Assembly (NCBI RefSeq): GCF_000313135.1
Contig: NW_004457618.1
Span: forward strand, 150,423 to 194,774
Direction of reading: 5' to 3'
DNA from: Acanthamoeba castellanii str. Neff
Taxonomy: Eukaryota; Discosea; Longamoebia; Acanthamoebidae
DNA length: 44,352 bases
A program made the translations under genes and the position numbers. The number at the start of each line of letters is the position of its first letter. The first letter of the stretch is position 1. Of this stretch, positions 1 through 9,920 are shown one piece after another. The notes beneath the pieces are model-generated. The model saw only the letters and a program-made list of their open reading frames with translations, was not told where the DNA came from and did not search any database.

Positions 1-322
1 CGCCTTGGAGGCCGTAGCCGGCGTTGTTGACCACGACGTCGACCCGGCCGAAGCGGGCGACGGCCTGCGCGAACGCAGCGTCGACCTGGGCCTGGTCGGT
101 CACGTCGAGCTGGACGGCGAGTAGTCGGTCGGTGTCGGCCAGTTCGGCCAGGCCATCGAGTGCCGACACGTTGCGTGCGGTGGCGACCAGGCGCTCGCCG
201 GCGGCCAGCACGGCCTCCGCGAGACTGCGGCCCAGACCCGTCGAGGACCCGGTGACTGCGCGGGTAGTGGGAGTTTGAGGGGTTTGGTGAGGGTGGGGGG
301 TGAAGAGTGCAATAAATGGCAT
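1..322 (-). CDS. short-chain dehydrogenase/reductase, N-terminal part
   Basis: The coding strand reads from about 322 leftwards and runs off the window edge. It shows the NAD(P)-binding Rossmann start TGSSTGLGRSLAEAV, an acidic DVTD after the third strand, and the SDR structural motif NNAGYG close to the edge; the catalytic YxxxK lies outside the window. This is a classical SDR oxidoreductase; the substrate cannot be told. The first ATG in frame is at 322-320 and gives a 20-residue Thr/Pro-rich leader that is not SDR-like. The bases just before the TGSS motif end in a pyrimidine-rich stretch and CGCAG, so an intron may end there and the true first exon may lie further upstream. Family call is firm, start is not. 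Confidence 0.85.
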   Translation of the reverse strand, partial: MPFIALFTPHPHQTPQTPTTRAVTGSSTGLGRSLAEAVLAAGERLVATARNVSALDGLAELADTDRLLAVQLDVTDQAQVDAAFAQAVARFGRVDVVVNNAGYGLQG

Positions 323-918
323 GGGTGGCGTACTGAGCCAAACTCGAGGTTGGGGACTGGTTGAAGTGGCGTGCGACATGTTGGTTGGAGACTGTGTTAA
401 GCTTGCTGTTTGTTGGGTGGTGGTTTGTTTCTTAAAAGAGCTGTGGCCCACTTTTATGGGCACCACGGAGCAGAAACGGCGAAGAGTAACTAAACGAGCG
501 AGGCAAAGGATTGGTCGACGGTCTGTTTTTGCTTTTCTGTCGACCAAGGAAAAGCGGAGAACAAAGAACTTATTGGCCTGTTACCTATAGTCCGCCAACG
601 CTAGCGGTTCTTCAGCATAAGTTCTTTGTGTTGTCAGCAAAGGACAATATAAATCAAAATGTCGGCCCGCACGCCCGCACGCCCGCACGCACGCCCGCAC
701 ACATGCACGCCTGCACGCCCGCCCCGCCCGCTCGTCCAGTACTTGGGAAACTCAAACGCCAACTGGAATATGACAGATGTGGGCAACGTGAGTGATCCAA
801 GAGGTGCAGAGAGAGTAGGCAGCAACATGCCTACAACTCTTGGCCAAACCTTGGCTGTGTACCACCTGGCTTAACAGTCAAGTAGTTTTACAGAGTTGGC
901 CACACCTCTGCCTGTTTT
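323..918. other. intergenic region, no supported gene
   Basis: Between the SDR and the surface-protein gene I see no frame with protein-like composition. It holds a C/G-rich imperfect repeat (659-735) and mixed sequence. The open frames that cross it are short and have no family resemblance. A possible 3' splice site (TTTTACAG, ending 893) lies just before the next gene. Confidence 0.5.
659..735. repeat. imperfect GCACGCCC-type low-complexity repeat
   Basis: Imperfect head-to-tail copies of GCACGCCC with GCACACAT variants. It lies in noncoding sequence upstream of the gene at 919. The frames it opens give only Thr/Ala/Pro/Arg runs. Confidence 0.7.
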
Positions 919-1305
919 GTGCACCTATGGAGCAACATGCCGCAGGCTGGCATGACCACCTTCATTGTCGTGCTCCCACCTGCCACCTCCAGCAGCAACG
1001 TGAGGGGCGTGGTGCAGGTGGAGGTGGTCAACGTGGCGCTCATCGACGACGCCGTGGTGCCTCTCGTGCGCGTCGACCTGACCCTCACCAACGGGAGGTC
1101 GCTGGAGCTGAGGTTCCCTCCGTTCAATAGGTCGGTGGCCTACGATCCGAGCGTGGGCCTCGGCGTGCTGTTCGGTCGATCAACCAACGATGGTGGGTCG
1201 TCATCGTCGAGCACAGGCCTGATCGTGGGCGTGGCAGTGGCGGTGCCGTTGGCGGTGGCGCTGGTGCTGGTGGTGATCGGAACGGGCGTGGCCGTGGCCG
1301 GGTAG
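919..1305 (+). CDS. probable GPI-anchored or single-pass surface protein, 5' end uncertain
   Basis: The frame begins at a GTG (919) with an in-frame ATG at 937; upstream exons may be missing, since no signal peptide is seen. The protein is beta-rich and ends in a Gly/Ser-rich spacer (NDGGSSSSST) followed by about 28 hydrophobic residues up to the stop at 1303-1305. That layout is a textbook GPI-attachment signal. However, the codons straight after the TAG read RKRALRDQTG and then an acidic tail in the same frame, which looks like the basic stop-transfer side of a type I membrane protein. So the TAG may be a real end (GPI), a mutation or a sequencing error. No family was recognised. The convergent esterase gene ends at 1490. 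Confidence 0.45.
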   Translation: MHLWSNMPQAGMTTFIVVLPPATSSSNVRGVVQVEVVNVALIDDAVVPLVRVDLTLTNGRSLELRFPPFNRSVAYDPSVGLGVLFGRSTNDGGSSSSSTGLIVGVAVAVPLAVALVLVVIGTGVAVAG

Positions 1306-1489
1306 CGCAAGCGTGCGCTCCGGGACCAAACTGGCAGTTCGATTGATTTCGGCGGAGCCGCTGATGTCGATGATGATCGTTTAGATCCCACACAAACAAC
1401 CCAACGAGAGGATGATTCATTCGTGTATATGAACGCGCTCGATTACCTTCTCCTTCCTCTTCTTGGTGGTGAACATGTTGATGGTAGGT

Positions 1490-2431
1490 TCATGAACGAG
1501 GGCCGTAGAAGAGGCGGAGAGCGTAGGGCAACCATCGCTGCCAGGTCTCCTCCGTGTGCTCGCCGATCGGGTCCTTGTGCACGAACAGGTCCGTGCCCTC
1601 ACAATACGCGGCGTGGCCCTGGCTCTCCGAGTCTGTCAGCGTCGCCACCGCCGCCAGCGTGCACTCGGTGGCCCAGCGCTCGACGCACGCGTTGTGGAAC
1701 CCGCCTCCTCGACGCAGGCCCACGCCAAAGAAAATCGTGGGCCGCTCGCCCACCGCGGTCAGGGTGGTCCGCACCACGTGACCGGTTGCCAAAGTGGTAG
1801 GGCAGCCCAGCAGATCCACTACACTCGCCACGCCCGATGATGCCAGGCCCAGGCGCCAGTAGCTCTGACCGACCCACAGGGAAGGCGAGAAGGCTATGCA
1901 GAGGCCGAAGCTCTGGGGCCGAGTGGCCGCGATGTAGAACGAGGCGAGGCCGCCGTGGCTCGACCCGGCGATGGTGGTGCGCCGGGGGTGGGGCACTGTG
2001 CGGTAGGTGGCATCGACCCACGGCTTGATGTGGCCGGCCATCAGCTGTGCGTAGCGGTCCAGGCCGCCGTAGGCCCGGCCCGGTGCCCACTCGACGTCGG
2101 TGTACTCGTGCTCTCGGTCGTTCGGCACCACGGCCACGATGATGACGGGTTCCACCTCGCCGCTTGCTGCCATGCCCGAAATGATGCCGGCCACGTTCCA
2201 GGTCTTGTGGAAGCCGCCGCCGGGCCAGAAAGTGGTGTCGCCATCGTTGAAGTAGACCACGGGCCACCTCTTGTGCTGACTCTCTTCGTAGTCAGCCGGC
2301 AGGAGGACGTGGACCTTGTGCGGTTGGTGGTCGCCCAGCGCCAGGTTGTCGTACGTGTGGAAGAAACCGTAGGTAAACTGATCACAGCGGTGAAACACTG
2401 CCTCTTGGCCTCCCTTGGTGAATTTGTTCAT
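1490..2431 (-). CDS. alpha/beta-hydrolase esterase (enterochelin-esterase/IroE-like, Esterase D superfamily)
   Basis: An intronless 313-residue protein starting at the ATG 2431-2429. The fold is shown by HVLLPADYEE and WPVVYFNDGD near residues 41-64, the nucleophile elbow IAGSSHGGL (Ser158, G-x-S-x-G), and a C-terminal GEHTEETWQRWLPYAL (His292), the usual position of the catalytic His in this family. These are features of the putative-esterase family (PF00756) that includes Fes/IroE-type siderophore esterases and S-formylglutathione hydrolase. It would hydrolyse an ester in the cytosol; no signal peptide is present and the substrate is unknown. The lack of introns sets it apart from almost all its neighbours and may hint at a bacterial origin. 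Confidence 0.85.
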   Translation of the reverse strand: MNKFTKGGQEAVFHRCDQFTYGFFHTYDNLALGDHQPHKVHVLLPADYEESQHKRWPVVYFNDGDTTFWPGGGFHKTWNVAGIISGMAASGEVEPVIIVAVVPNDREHEYTDVEWAPGRAYGGLDRYAQLMAGHIKPWVDATYRTVPHPRRTTIAGSSHGGLASFYIAATRPQSFGLCIAFSPSLWVGQSYWRLGLASSGVASVVDLLGCPTTLATGHVVRTTLTAVGERPTIFFGVGLRRGGGFHNACVERWATECTLAAVATLTDSESQGHAAYCEGTDLFVHKDPIGEHTEETWQRWLPYALRLFYGPRS

Positions 2432-2767
2432 TGTTGGGCTGAGTGGTCAATAACTTCGTCTCCTGAACTTGTTTCACTCCAAGTGCTCCCGTGGAAAACT
2501 GCCACGTCAGCGATAGAGATGCTGGTGGTGTTGATGGTGTTCTTGTCCTGTGCTCTTCGCTCCTCTTCACGCAAAGTCGAGCTTGGAATGTCAAGCATCT
2601 TGTTGTAGACTTCGTGCGTTCGAGTCTGGCCGTAACACATGGTCTTCCACCACTAGTGAGGAGTGCCACTCCGAGCCTGTGCTTGCACTCCCCCACGAGG
2701 TGTTATGCCCCCCCCCAAGGAACCTGAGTTTGAGGGACCTGAGTTTGTTCCCGGGCAAACGTGAAAA

Positions 2768-4270
2768 GTGCAGCTGCAGGTGTGCATATGGGAGCTGCTC
2801 GACCGTCGTAGCCTCTGCACAGCGAGCCTGGTGTGCCGCGCGTGGCACGCCCTCTCTTCAACCAACTGCCTCTGGGTTCTCCCCCCAATTCTTCATCGCC
2901 TCCATTTTATTTATATTTTACTATTCATTACATTTATTTTTTTACTATTTAATACATAATTCTGTAAATTTAATTTAATATATATACATTGTGTTGGCAC
3001 GCCTTCCTTTGACAAACTACGCCAGAGGGGCATGTGCCGCCGAGAGATCCGAGGTGTGGAGTGGACGCCACGCATGCTCGCACGCCGGCACAAGTCCTGG
3101 AAGCACCACTTTGGCCTGCGCCTCCGCGCTGTCGATCCGTTCCGCGCCGCTCTGGCCCAGGCCGTACCACAGCTGTTGAACGACGCACGCACACGCGGGT
3201 ACGCCCCACCACTGGCTGCACCTCAGCCGTCGCGTCGAGTGACCCGCGCGACACACTGGTGGTTTTGGTGGGAAAGTAGAATGACCACCGAGACGGTCGA
3301 AATCGCCGTCGCACTGTGGTACGACACTGCCCGGGAGCGCAGGTTTGTCAGGTCGGTGGTGCTGCCACATGCTATCAGGTACACACCGCACGACACACGA
3401 CACACGACACACACGACACACACGACACACGACACACGACACACGACACACAACCGCCGATGATTGGTGGTGTTGAACCAATCAGATTGATTGATCACAG
3501 GCACGCAGCATCGCCCCGTGGCAGAATTGGGCTCATCACTGGGGCAGCCACCGGACAGCCCGAACTGCGACGACAGGCCGAAGAGCTGGGGGTGGCCTAC
3601 TACGACGATGACCACCTCAAGAGCTTCAACAAGGACAAGAAACGAATCAAGAAGTGGGGTGCGTCGGTTACCAACAACTTCATCGCCTCTTCTCGCAGCA
3701 GCAGCGTGCACACGTTAGTCAACTACACGACTCACACCCACCTGCCTGGCACCCCCTGAAGAACGGGGGCATTGCTGCTTCCTGGCGGCGCACCAGGACG
3801 TCATCCGCATGATGCCAAGGTTTCTGGGACCCCGAGTGGGCACTTCGCGGCAGACCGTACCGCTGCAGGTGCTGCGCACCGACGTCCCACTGGCGACAGT
3901 GGTCGAGGAGCGTCACCGGACGGCCCGCCTGCGCCTGCGCAAGAGTCCGACCCTGCAGCTTGCCGGTACCCGCCCCCTGCTCTGCAACTGCGCGTGTCGT
4001 GTCGTGCGTGCGTGCGTGTCGTGTCATGTCGTGCGGTGTTTGTTTGACTTGCCCTCACCTGTTGCGGTCGCAAACCCAGTGGGCAACGTGGGCATGAGCG
4101 CCGAACAGCTCGTCCAGAACGTCGAAGCTTTCGTGGCGGCGCTCAGGGAAGAGCTGCCGTCGTGGGACCGGGTCAGCAGCATCACGCTGCACGCCACCAG
4201 GGGACCAGCGTTCACTCTCCACTCGGCCAAGCGTCGGCCTGCCGTCGATCGCGAAGAACAAGACGAGTGA
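2768..4270 (+). CDS. F-box protein fused to a ribosomal protein L10a/L1-like domain
   Basis: Five exons: 2768-2875, 3026-3378, 3501-3658, 3762-3965, 4080-4270; all junctions are GT-AG and in phase (337 codons from the GTG at 2768). Exon 1 encodes an F-box (CIWELLDRRSL, SLVCRAWHAL, CLW); exon 2 gives its tail and, in the same exon, the start of an L10a-like domain (ETVEIAVALWYDT). The rest follows L10a in order: ELGVAYYDDDHLKSFNK, FLAAHQDVIRMMPRFLGPRVG, LQLAVGNVGMSAEQLVQNVEA, ITLHATRGP. F-boxes bind Skp1 in SCF ubiquitin ligases; L10a forms the ribosomal L1 stalk. The domain has fewer Lys/Arg than true L10a, so it is probably not a core ribosomal protein. The start is uncertain: an ATG at 2705 lies in frame but a TGA (2762-2764) intervenes. 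Confidence 0.75.
3389..3451. repeat. CACACGA heptamer array in F-box/L10a intron 2
   Basis: About nine near-perfect copies of the 7-base unit CACACGA, starting about 10 bases after the 5' splice site of the intron 3379-3500. The same unit recurs in introns of unrelated genes in this window. Confidence 0.85.
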
Positions 4271-4377
4271 TTGTCGACTGACGCGAACGAGCGCCACGGG
4301 GTGTGCAAGCAACTCGAACGAATGTGAATGTATGGTTGAAGTGTGGAGTTGGAGTTGAAGTTGTGTGCAGGACCTGC

Positions 4378-6460
4378 TTACTTCCTCTCGACGCCGTAGA
4401 GCTTGTTGAGGTCCCGGCCGATGAGCATGCGCCTGATCTCGCTGGTGCCGGCGCCGATCTCGTACAGCTTGGCGTCCCGCAGGAGACGACCGGTCGGGTA
4501 GTCGTTGATGTAACCGTTGCCACCTGGCGTGTCGCGCAGTTAGCCACATATCCATTGCGTGCGTGTGCGGTGCGCGTGTGGTGCGCGCGTGTGCGCGTGT
4601 GCGTATGCAGTGTGTGTGTGTGTACCAAGAGCCTGGATGGCATCGAGAGCGACCTGGGTGGCCTTCTCAGCGGCGTAAAGGATGACGCCGGCGCACTCCT
4701 TGGCATCGGCCTGGCCCTTGTCGCAGGCCCGAGCGACGGTGTAGACGTAGGATCGGCAGGCACTGGTGGTGGTGTACATGTCCGCCAGCTTGCCCTGCAT
4801 CAGCTGGAACGTGCCGATGGGCTGACCGAACTGAGTACGGTCGTGCACGTACGGCAGCACCACGTCAAGGGACGCCTGCATCAGACTGCAACACCACACG
4901 CACACGCACACACCGCACACACCACGACACACCACAGCAGTTAGCGTCACAAGTGAGGGATAACAGGAGGCGGGTGTGCGCATACCCAAGAGGGCCGGCG
5001 GCGAGGACCAGACGTTCATAGTCGAGGCCGGACATGAGGACGTACACGCCCTTGCCCACCTGACCGAGCACGTTCTCCTCGGGCACCTCGCAGTTCTCGA
5101 AGATCAACTGTGTGCCGTGCGCGGAAAGAGCACAAAGAGATGAGAAAATTGCATCGATGAGACACGAGGGTGGCGCCAAGCCAGGCTTCCATACCTCGCA
5201 GGTGTTGGAACCACGCATGCCGAGCTTGTCGAGCTTCTGCGCAGTCGAGAAACCAGCGAAGCCTGGACGCAGATTGCGGTGAGAAGACGCACCACTCATT
5301 TGGGAGGCTGAGTGTGTAAGGAGATAGAGAATAGGCTGGGCTGGGCTGGGCTAGGGCGCACCCTTCTCGACGAGGAAGGCGGTGATGCCCTTGGGTCCGG
5401 CGGCCATGTCGGTCTTGGCGTAGACGACCAGCACGTCAGCATCGGGTCCGTTGGTGATCCAGAACTTGTTGCCGTTCAACACCCTGGGAGCAAGTTGTTG
5501 ACGTCAACACACATCCGCGAGAGCACACACGACACACGACACACGACACACGACACACGACACACGAAGAGTCGGAAGAGTCATCATACCACTTGTTGCC
5601 CTTCTTCTCGGCCTTGAGCTTCATCGACACAACGTCGGACCCCGAACCGGGCTCGCTCATCGCAAGCGCACCCACGTGCTCGCCCGTGATCAGCTGTGGT
5701 AGTGGCATCGTGCACAAATTAGCTTCGCTCCTTGGCCTGACACGCCAACAAAACAAAGAGAGGAGAACGTGCCTTGGGCAGGTACTTCTTCTTCTGGGCC
5801 TCGTTACCGTTGCGCGAGATCTGATTGACGCACAGGTTGGAGTGGGCGCCATAGCTGAGGGCCACCGACCCGGACGCACGCGACAGCTCCTCCATGACGA
5901 TGCAGTGCTCGGTGTAGCCCATGCCCATGCCACCATACTCGGCTGCACGTCAATATAACAAACGCAATGGGCCAAAGTGAGACCAAGACAAGGCTGGGTG
6001 CTTAGCGCGGTGCCATACGATCGGCGGTGATGCCCAGCAGCGACTGCTCGCCCAGCTTGCGCCACAGGTGCTGCAATCATGAATTTAATAAGAATTGGTT
6101 AGTACTGGATTTTCAGATTGATAAAAAGCGCTGGGAGAAAGCGCCTCATGAGCGGACATTAATGAGCATTGTCACGAGATTATGCAAACATAGAGGGCGC
6201 ACCATGGGAAATTCATTCTTCCGATCGAGCTCGGCGGCGAGTGGTGCAATCTCGCGTTGGGCAAATTGGTGAACGGTCTCCTTGAGCTCCTTCTGAGTAT
6301 CATCGAAGAGGCCCTCGGCCACGGTATCCCTCAGATTGGCTGACACGCTGTAGCTTCGTGCCACCGACGCAGTGCGGAGCAGTTGGGCACCCGACGCAGC
6401 CGAAGTGGTGCAGGCCCTCGAGCCAAGAACGCGGGACGACAGCTGCACAGTTCTCCTCAT
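4378..6460 (-). CDS. IVD: isovaleryl-CoA dehydrogenase, mitochondrial
   Basis: Nine exons on the minus strand: 6460-6203, 6070-6019, 5942-5773, 5693-5590, 5483-5362, 5262-5195, 5107-4986, 4885-4626, 4523-4378; 433 residues, the usual length. Residues 1-40 form an Arg/Ser-rich mitochondrial presequence. The FAD and acyl-CoA parts carry [39 protein letters not shown] and [31 protein letters not shown] holds the catalytic Glu at the isovaleryl-CoA-dehydrogenase position, and the alternative site of other acyl-CoA dehydrogenases is Ala (YEIGAGTSE); both mark this as IVD. It oxidises isovaleryl-CoA to 3-methylcrotonyl-CoA in leucine breakdown, passing electrons to ETF in the matrix. The third intron (5694-5772) has a GC donor. 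It shares a 305-base upstream region with the pantothenate kinase gene. Confidence 0.97.
5524..5567. repeat. CACACGA heptamer array in an IVD intron
   Basis: Six copies of CACACGA in tandem inside the intron 5484-5589 of IVD. Relative to the gene the repeat is on the antisense strand (sense reads TCGTGTG), the opposite of the array in the F-box gene. Confidence 0.85.
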
Positions 6461-6765
6461 TATGCAAGTCCTTCACGAGATCGAGTTTGTACTTGATCGA
6501 GATTGGCAATGGATTTACTGAGTGATTTGTCACAAAAGAGTAATGTGCCACCAATCGAAATTTCGCTGCGCCACCTTAACCTTAACCGATCCACACCCAT
6601 CGCCGTCCCCACCATCGTTCACACACGAGGCCCTGTTGTGGCAGACACGCTCCACCACAAGGGACCCGGTGGCGTGGTCCTGGGAAGCTAAAGCAGCTAA
6701 AAGCAGCGATGTGTGATGACGTGGCGGTGAAGGATATCCCCGCACCGTTGGAAAAAGAAACATAG
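6461..6765. promoter_or_regulatory. shared upstream region of IVD (-) and pantothenate kinase (+)
   Basis: A 305-base gap between two divergently read start codons, so it must contain both promoters and 5' untranslated regions. No clear TATA box was seen. It contains no supported coding sequence. Confidence 0.5.
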
Positions 6766-8124
6766 ATGGAAGACGAGAGTAGCACAAGGAGGGGCCTGGT
6801 GAGCGTGGCGGTGGGCAACACGACCACGCGCATGGTGCTGTGGCGGTCACAGGCGGAGGAGGGCATAGTGGTGTGCACGGGCGAGACCGCCTCGCTCAAG
6901 TCGGACTTGAGCGAGGGCGAGGCCCTACGCCAACACCCCTCATTTCCACCCTCTACCAACACCTCAAGGTGCTCCTCCATCCTCACCAGTACCCATCTCC
7001 CGCTCGAGCGGCTCAGCTCACAATTGTGCACCGCACGAAGAACAGGAGGACGTGGGAGAAGACGCGGTGGACGTGGTGATCGGCGGCGGCTCGGTGCCTG
7101 CGGTGGAGGTGCTGCTACACGACGCGCTGAGCCGGGAGGGACCACCGTTCGCCCAGGTGCGGCTGCTCCACCGCTCGGCGGACCAGCAGCACGACGCCGC
7201 CGAGATCGACGAGCGCTCTCGGGCGAGACTGGTCGAGGAGCTGGGGCTGCGGGTGAAGCCCTCCCCATCGTGGCGGGTGGGCAAGGACCGGCTGTGCGCG
7301 GCCCTCGGCGCGCTGGCCCTGGACCCGCACCAGTCGCCCGCCGAGGACACCGCGTGGGTCGTGGTCGACTCCGGCACGGCGCTCACCGTCAACGTGGTAC
7401 TGCCCTCGCCCAAGGCCGGTACGCACGACCGCACACGCACACATGTACGCCTGCGTGCGGCTGCTCCGCGAGCTTCCGGGCCTGATGGCGTGGTACCGCA
7501 GCATGGCCGGAGGTGGGCGTGTTCGAGGGCGGGCTGATCATGCCGGGCGAGGGCCTCATGCTGCGCAGCCTGTCATCGGGCACCGCACAACTGCCCAGCC
7601 TCACCTACTGGCCGGCCTCCATTCCACCGCCGCTGGTGGGCCTGAGCGTACGGCTGTGCTGCCCTCTCCTCTCCGCTCGCTCTTCGCTGCGCGACCTCAC
7701 ACGCGGGTGCCCTCTGCGTAGACCGAGGAGGCCATCCGCGCGGGCGTGCGACATCTGCACGTGAAAGGCGCGGTTGCGGTCGTCAAGGCGGTGGCCGCGG
7801 ATCTGGAGCGACGTCGACCCCCCGATGGCAGCGAACGACGTACGCGTGCGCTCACCAATGACTGCGTGCGTCCCGTGCGTGGGAACTGACGCTAAGTACT
7901 GCGCTGGTGGCCCGTGCCTAACAGCCTTGCAGGTCCGGGTGGCGGTCACGGGTGGAGGCGGCGCGGAGCTGGTGGAGGCCCTGGAGGCCGACGCCCGGGA
8001 GTACCGACCGCTTTACGACCCGCTCCTCGTGCACCGGGGTCTCCGCGCGGCGTGGCGGCTGCACGCGGACGGCAGTGCTCGTCGACCCCGATACGACGGC
8101 GGCAGCGGCGACAACGCCTTGTGA
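6766..8124 (+). CDS. coaX: type III pantothenate kinase (CoaX-like)
   Basis: Exons 6766-6968, 7046-7418, 7502-7647, 7722-7865, 7933-8124. CoaX landmarks in order: VAVGNTTTR, VGKDRL, VVVDSGTALTV, GVFEGGLIMPGEGL, SSGTAQLP, TEEAIRAGV and VAVTGGGGAEL. The enzyme phosphorylates pantothenate at the first step of CoA synthesis. Type III enzymes are mainly bacterial; eukaryotes normally use type II, so this looks like an intron-bearing gene of bacterial origin (inference). Two usual residues differ: the first-motif Asp (DxGNT) is Ala, and the residue after LTV is Asn where Asp is common; the Asp of DSGT is kept. Exon 1 changes frame near the CCCC run at 6936-6939; one extra base there makes the whole message open (352 codons plus stop), giving LRQHPLISTLYQHLK before the first intron. 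Either a consensus error or a damaged gene. Confidence 0.85.
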
Positions 8125-8178
8125 AGCAGTCGTAGTGGGCCAATAGATGTGTGGCTCTATTCCGCGAATGCGCGGCTT

Positions 8179-9320
8179 CTAGTGGGCCTTGGCCTTAGCC
8201 TTGGGCGTGGTCTTACCGGGGGTGCCCACGTCCTTGGCGCCGCTGACGGTCTTCTTCTTGCCGCTGGTCTTGACGTGGGCGGCGCCACCGGTGGTCGAGA
8301 AGGCCTGGTTCATGGCGACGAAGGACTGCCACAGGAGGATGGCGGGGATGACCACCCAGATGCCGTTGGCGAACCACAGGTACACCCACAGGTACACCGG
8401 GTTGCTGCCGTCCAGGTTGGGGTTGCCAGTCAGCCACTCGGGGCAGAACGTCATCCAGCCTGCATACCACGACACGACACAACACACGACACGAACACAC
8501 ACGCCACACACGCACACGGAGTCAGGCTGAGCGATGCATGGTGAGGGCCGCGGCGATGGTGAGAGTACCGCCGTAGAGCTCCATGACGCAGAGGAACACC
8601 TGAACGAAGTGGCGCCAGGGCTTCCTGTTGACGATGGCGATGGCCAAGAGGATGCAGAGAATGCTGCACAGGACCACCGTGAGGCTGCATGCACCGATCG
8701 AGAAAAGGGGAGAGCGTTGGTTAGTTAGTGAGCGCGAACGCCCCGTGCGCGCGTAGCCCTCGGGCGTACAGCTCCAGCGAAACGATGGTCGGGTCTGAGA
8801 TGGCCCAGCGCCTGTCGGCCTTGCCGTACTCCCTCCCTGCGCGCCAGGGAAGAAAAGAACGAAGCGTAAGGGTGCGACCAAGACAAGACAACGACCACTT
8901 CAAGCAGGTCTGGGGAGGGGCAAGTACAGAGGAAGGCGAGCGGGAAGTCCGAGGTCTCGGCGGTGCCAGTCAGCGAGACGTAGAGGAACGAGCCCTCCAT
9001 GATGACGTGCACCAACATGTCGTACACATACCTAACCCGCGGCCGTTAGGCTTAATTTCCACTCCGTAGAGGGGAAGATCGGAACGAATGCAAAGAAGAT
9101 GGAAGCGACTGACTGACGACGTAGAAAGGAACGGAACAGAAGAGAAAGAGAAGGAATAGAAGAGGTACCAGAGGAGGGCGAGGTTGTCGGCAAAGGAAAG
9201 GCCGCGAAAGAACGGAACGGAAAGGGCGAGGGCGCCGATGAGGCAGCCCTTCCACACGGCGATACTCTTGAGCATCACATCTCCGTCTTCGATCACTGCC
9301 TGTGCCAGAGTGTCGTTCAT
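8179..9320 (-). CDS. EBP: emopamil-binding-protein-type sterol delta8-delta7 isomerase
   Basis: Five exons: 9320-9169, 9031-8928, 8836-8770, 8684-8569, 8459-8179; 239 residues, close to the family's usual length. It is a four- or five-helix ER membrane protein of the EXPERA fold. HVIMEGSF carries the His and Glu of the active-site helix, REYGKADRRW matches the conserved KEYxKxDSRY segment, SLEL keeps the second-motif Glu, and ELYGG, NPVYLWVYLWFANGIWVV match the last helices; the usual HPLY His is Asn. The Lys-rich tail (TPKAKAKAH) resembles the ER-retention tail of animal EBP. It would shift the C8 double bond to C7 in sterol synthesis. The fourth intron (8460-8568) contains a CA/CACACGA-like stretch. 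Confidence 0.88.
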
Positions 9321-9589
9321 CTTCGATCGCAGCGGCTACAACAAGATGGTTACGAGCAAGTACTTGGCAATAAGTAAGCTTATTAACTGTTTTATTGGTT
9401 TATTTATAATTATTTGTATTTATTTTACCACAAACGAACCCTGTGATGATTTGTGTAGAAATGGAGGGCGCAAGCAGTTACAGATGGCACGGGATACCGT
9501 TAGTTTCATTTGAATTGGATTGTTGCTACAGAAGATAAAGGTGAGGGGATGTGGGATGAGTGATGAAAGATGAGGGGGAGCCGATAAAA

Positions 9590-9920
9590 CTATTGCACTG
9601 TGCATCCGCAGCCTTCGCCAGGAGGGGGCTGAAGCCATCTGTTGAGCTCGCCTTCATAGCCGGGCACAAATGGGTCGGCGGTCGCAGTCGCGTACTCCAC
9701 CAGCCTGCGATTCGAATGTTTGTTAATTCCCAACACCCGGCCCAAGCCATCAATTCCTTTCTTCATTCTCCTCCCTCTGCTGTCTTTCATTCATTGCTGT
9801 ATGTCAAATAATAATCGAAACATTCATTGGCCGAGAAACAGAAAAAGGAACGTACTCGGTGGCGGCGTCATTGACAGGCATCTCGCTCGTGATGTACTGC
9901 TTAATGTCCTCCTCTGACAT
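9590..9920 (-). CDS. heterotrimeric G-protein gamma subunit, 59 residues
   Basis: Two exons, 9920-9856 and 9704-9590, joined GA|G. The protein starts MSEEDIKQYITSEMPVND, continues LVEYATATADPFVPGYEGEL and NRW, and ends GEGCGCTVQ with a CaaX box (CTVQ; Gln at X favours farnesylation) and an extra upstream Cys. The GGL pattern (short amphipathic helix, LxEY, xDPFxPG, then a Trp and prenylated Cys) matches the Dictyostelium-type gamma subunit. It would dimerise with G-beta and anchor it to the inner plasma membrane. The helix is shorter than in animals. Easily missed because each exon is very short. Confidence 0.82.

Noticed and set aside
1423..1800. Plus-strand open frame continuing past 1490
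   Set aside because: It lies opposite the esterase, whose active-site motifs are intact; beyond about 1490 the plus frame is Arg/Pro-rich shadow. Only the short tail before 1480 is of interest.
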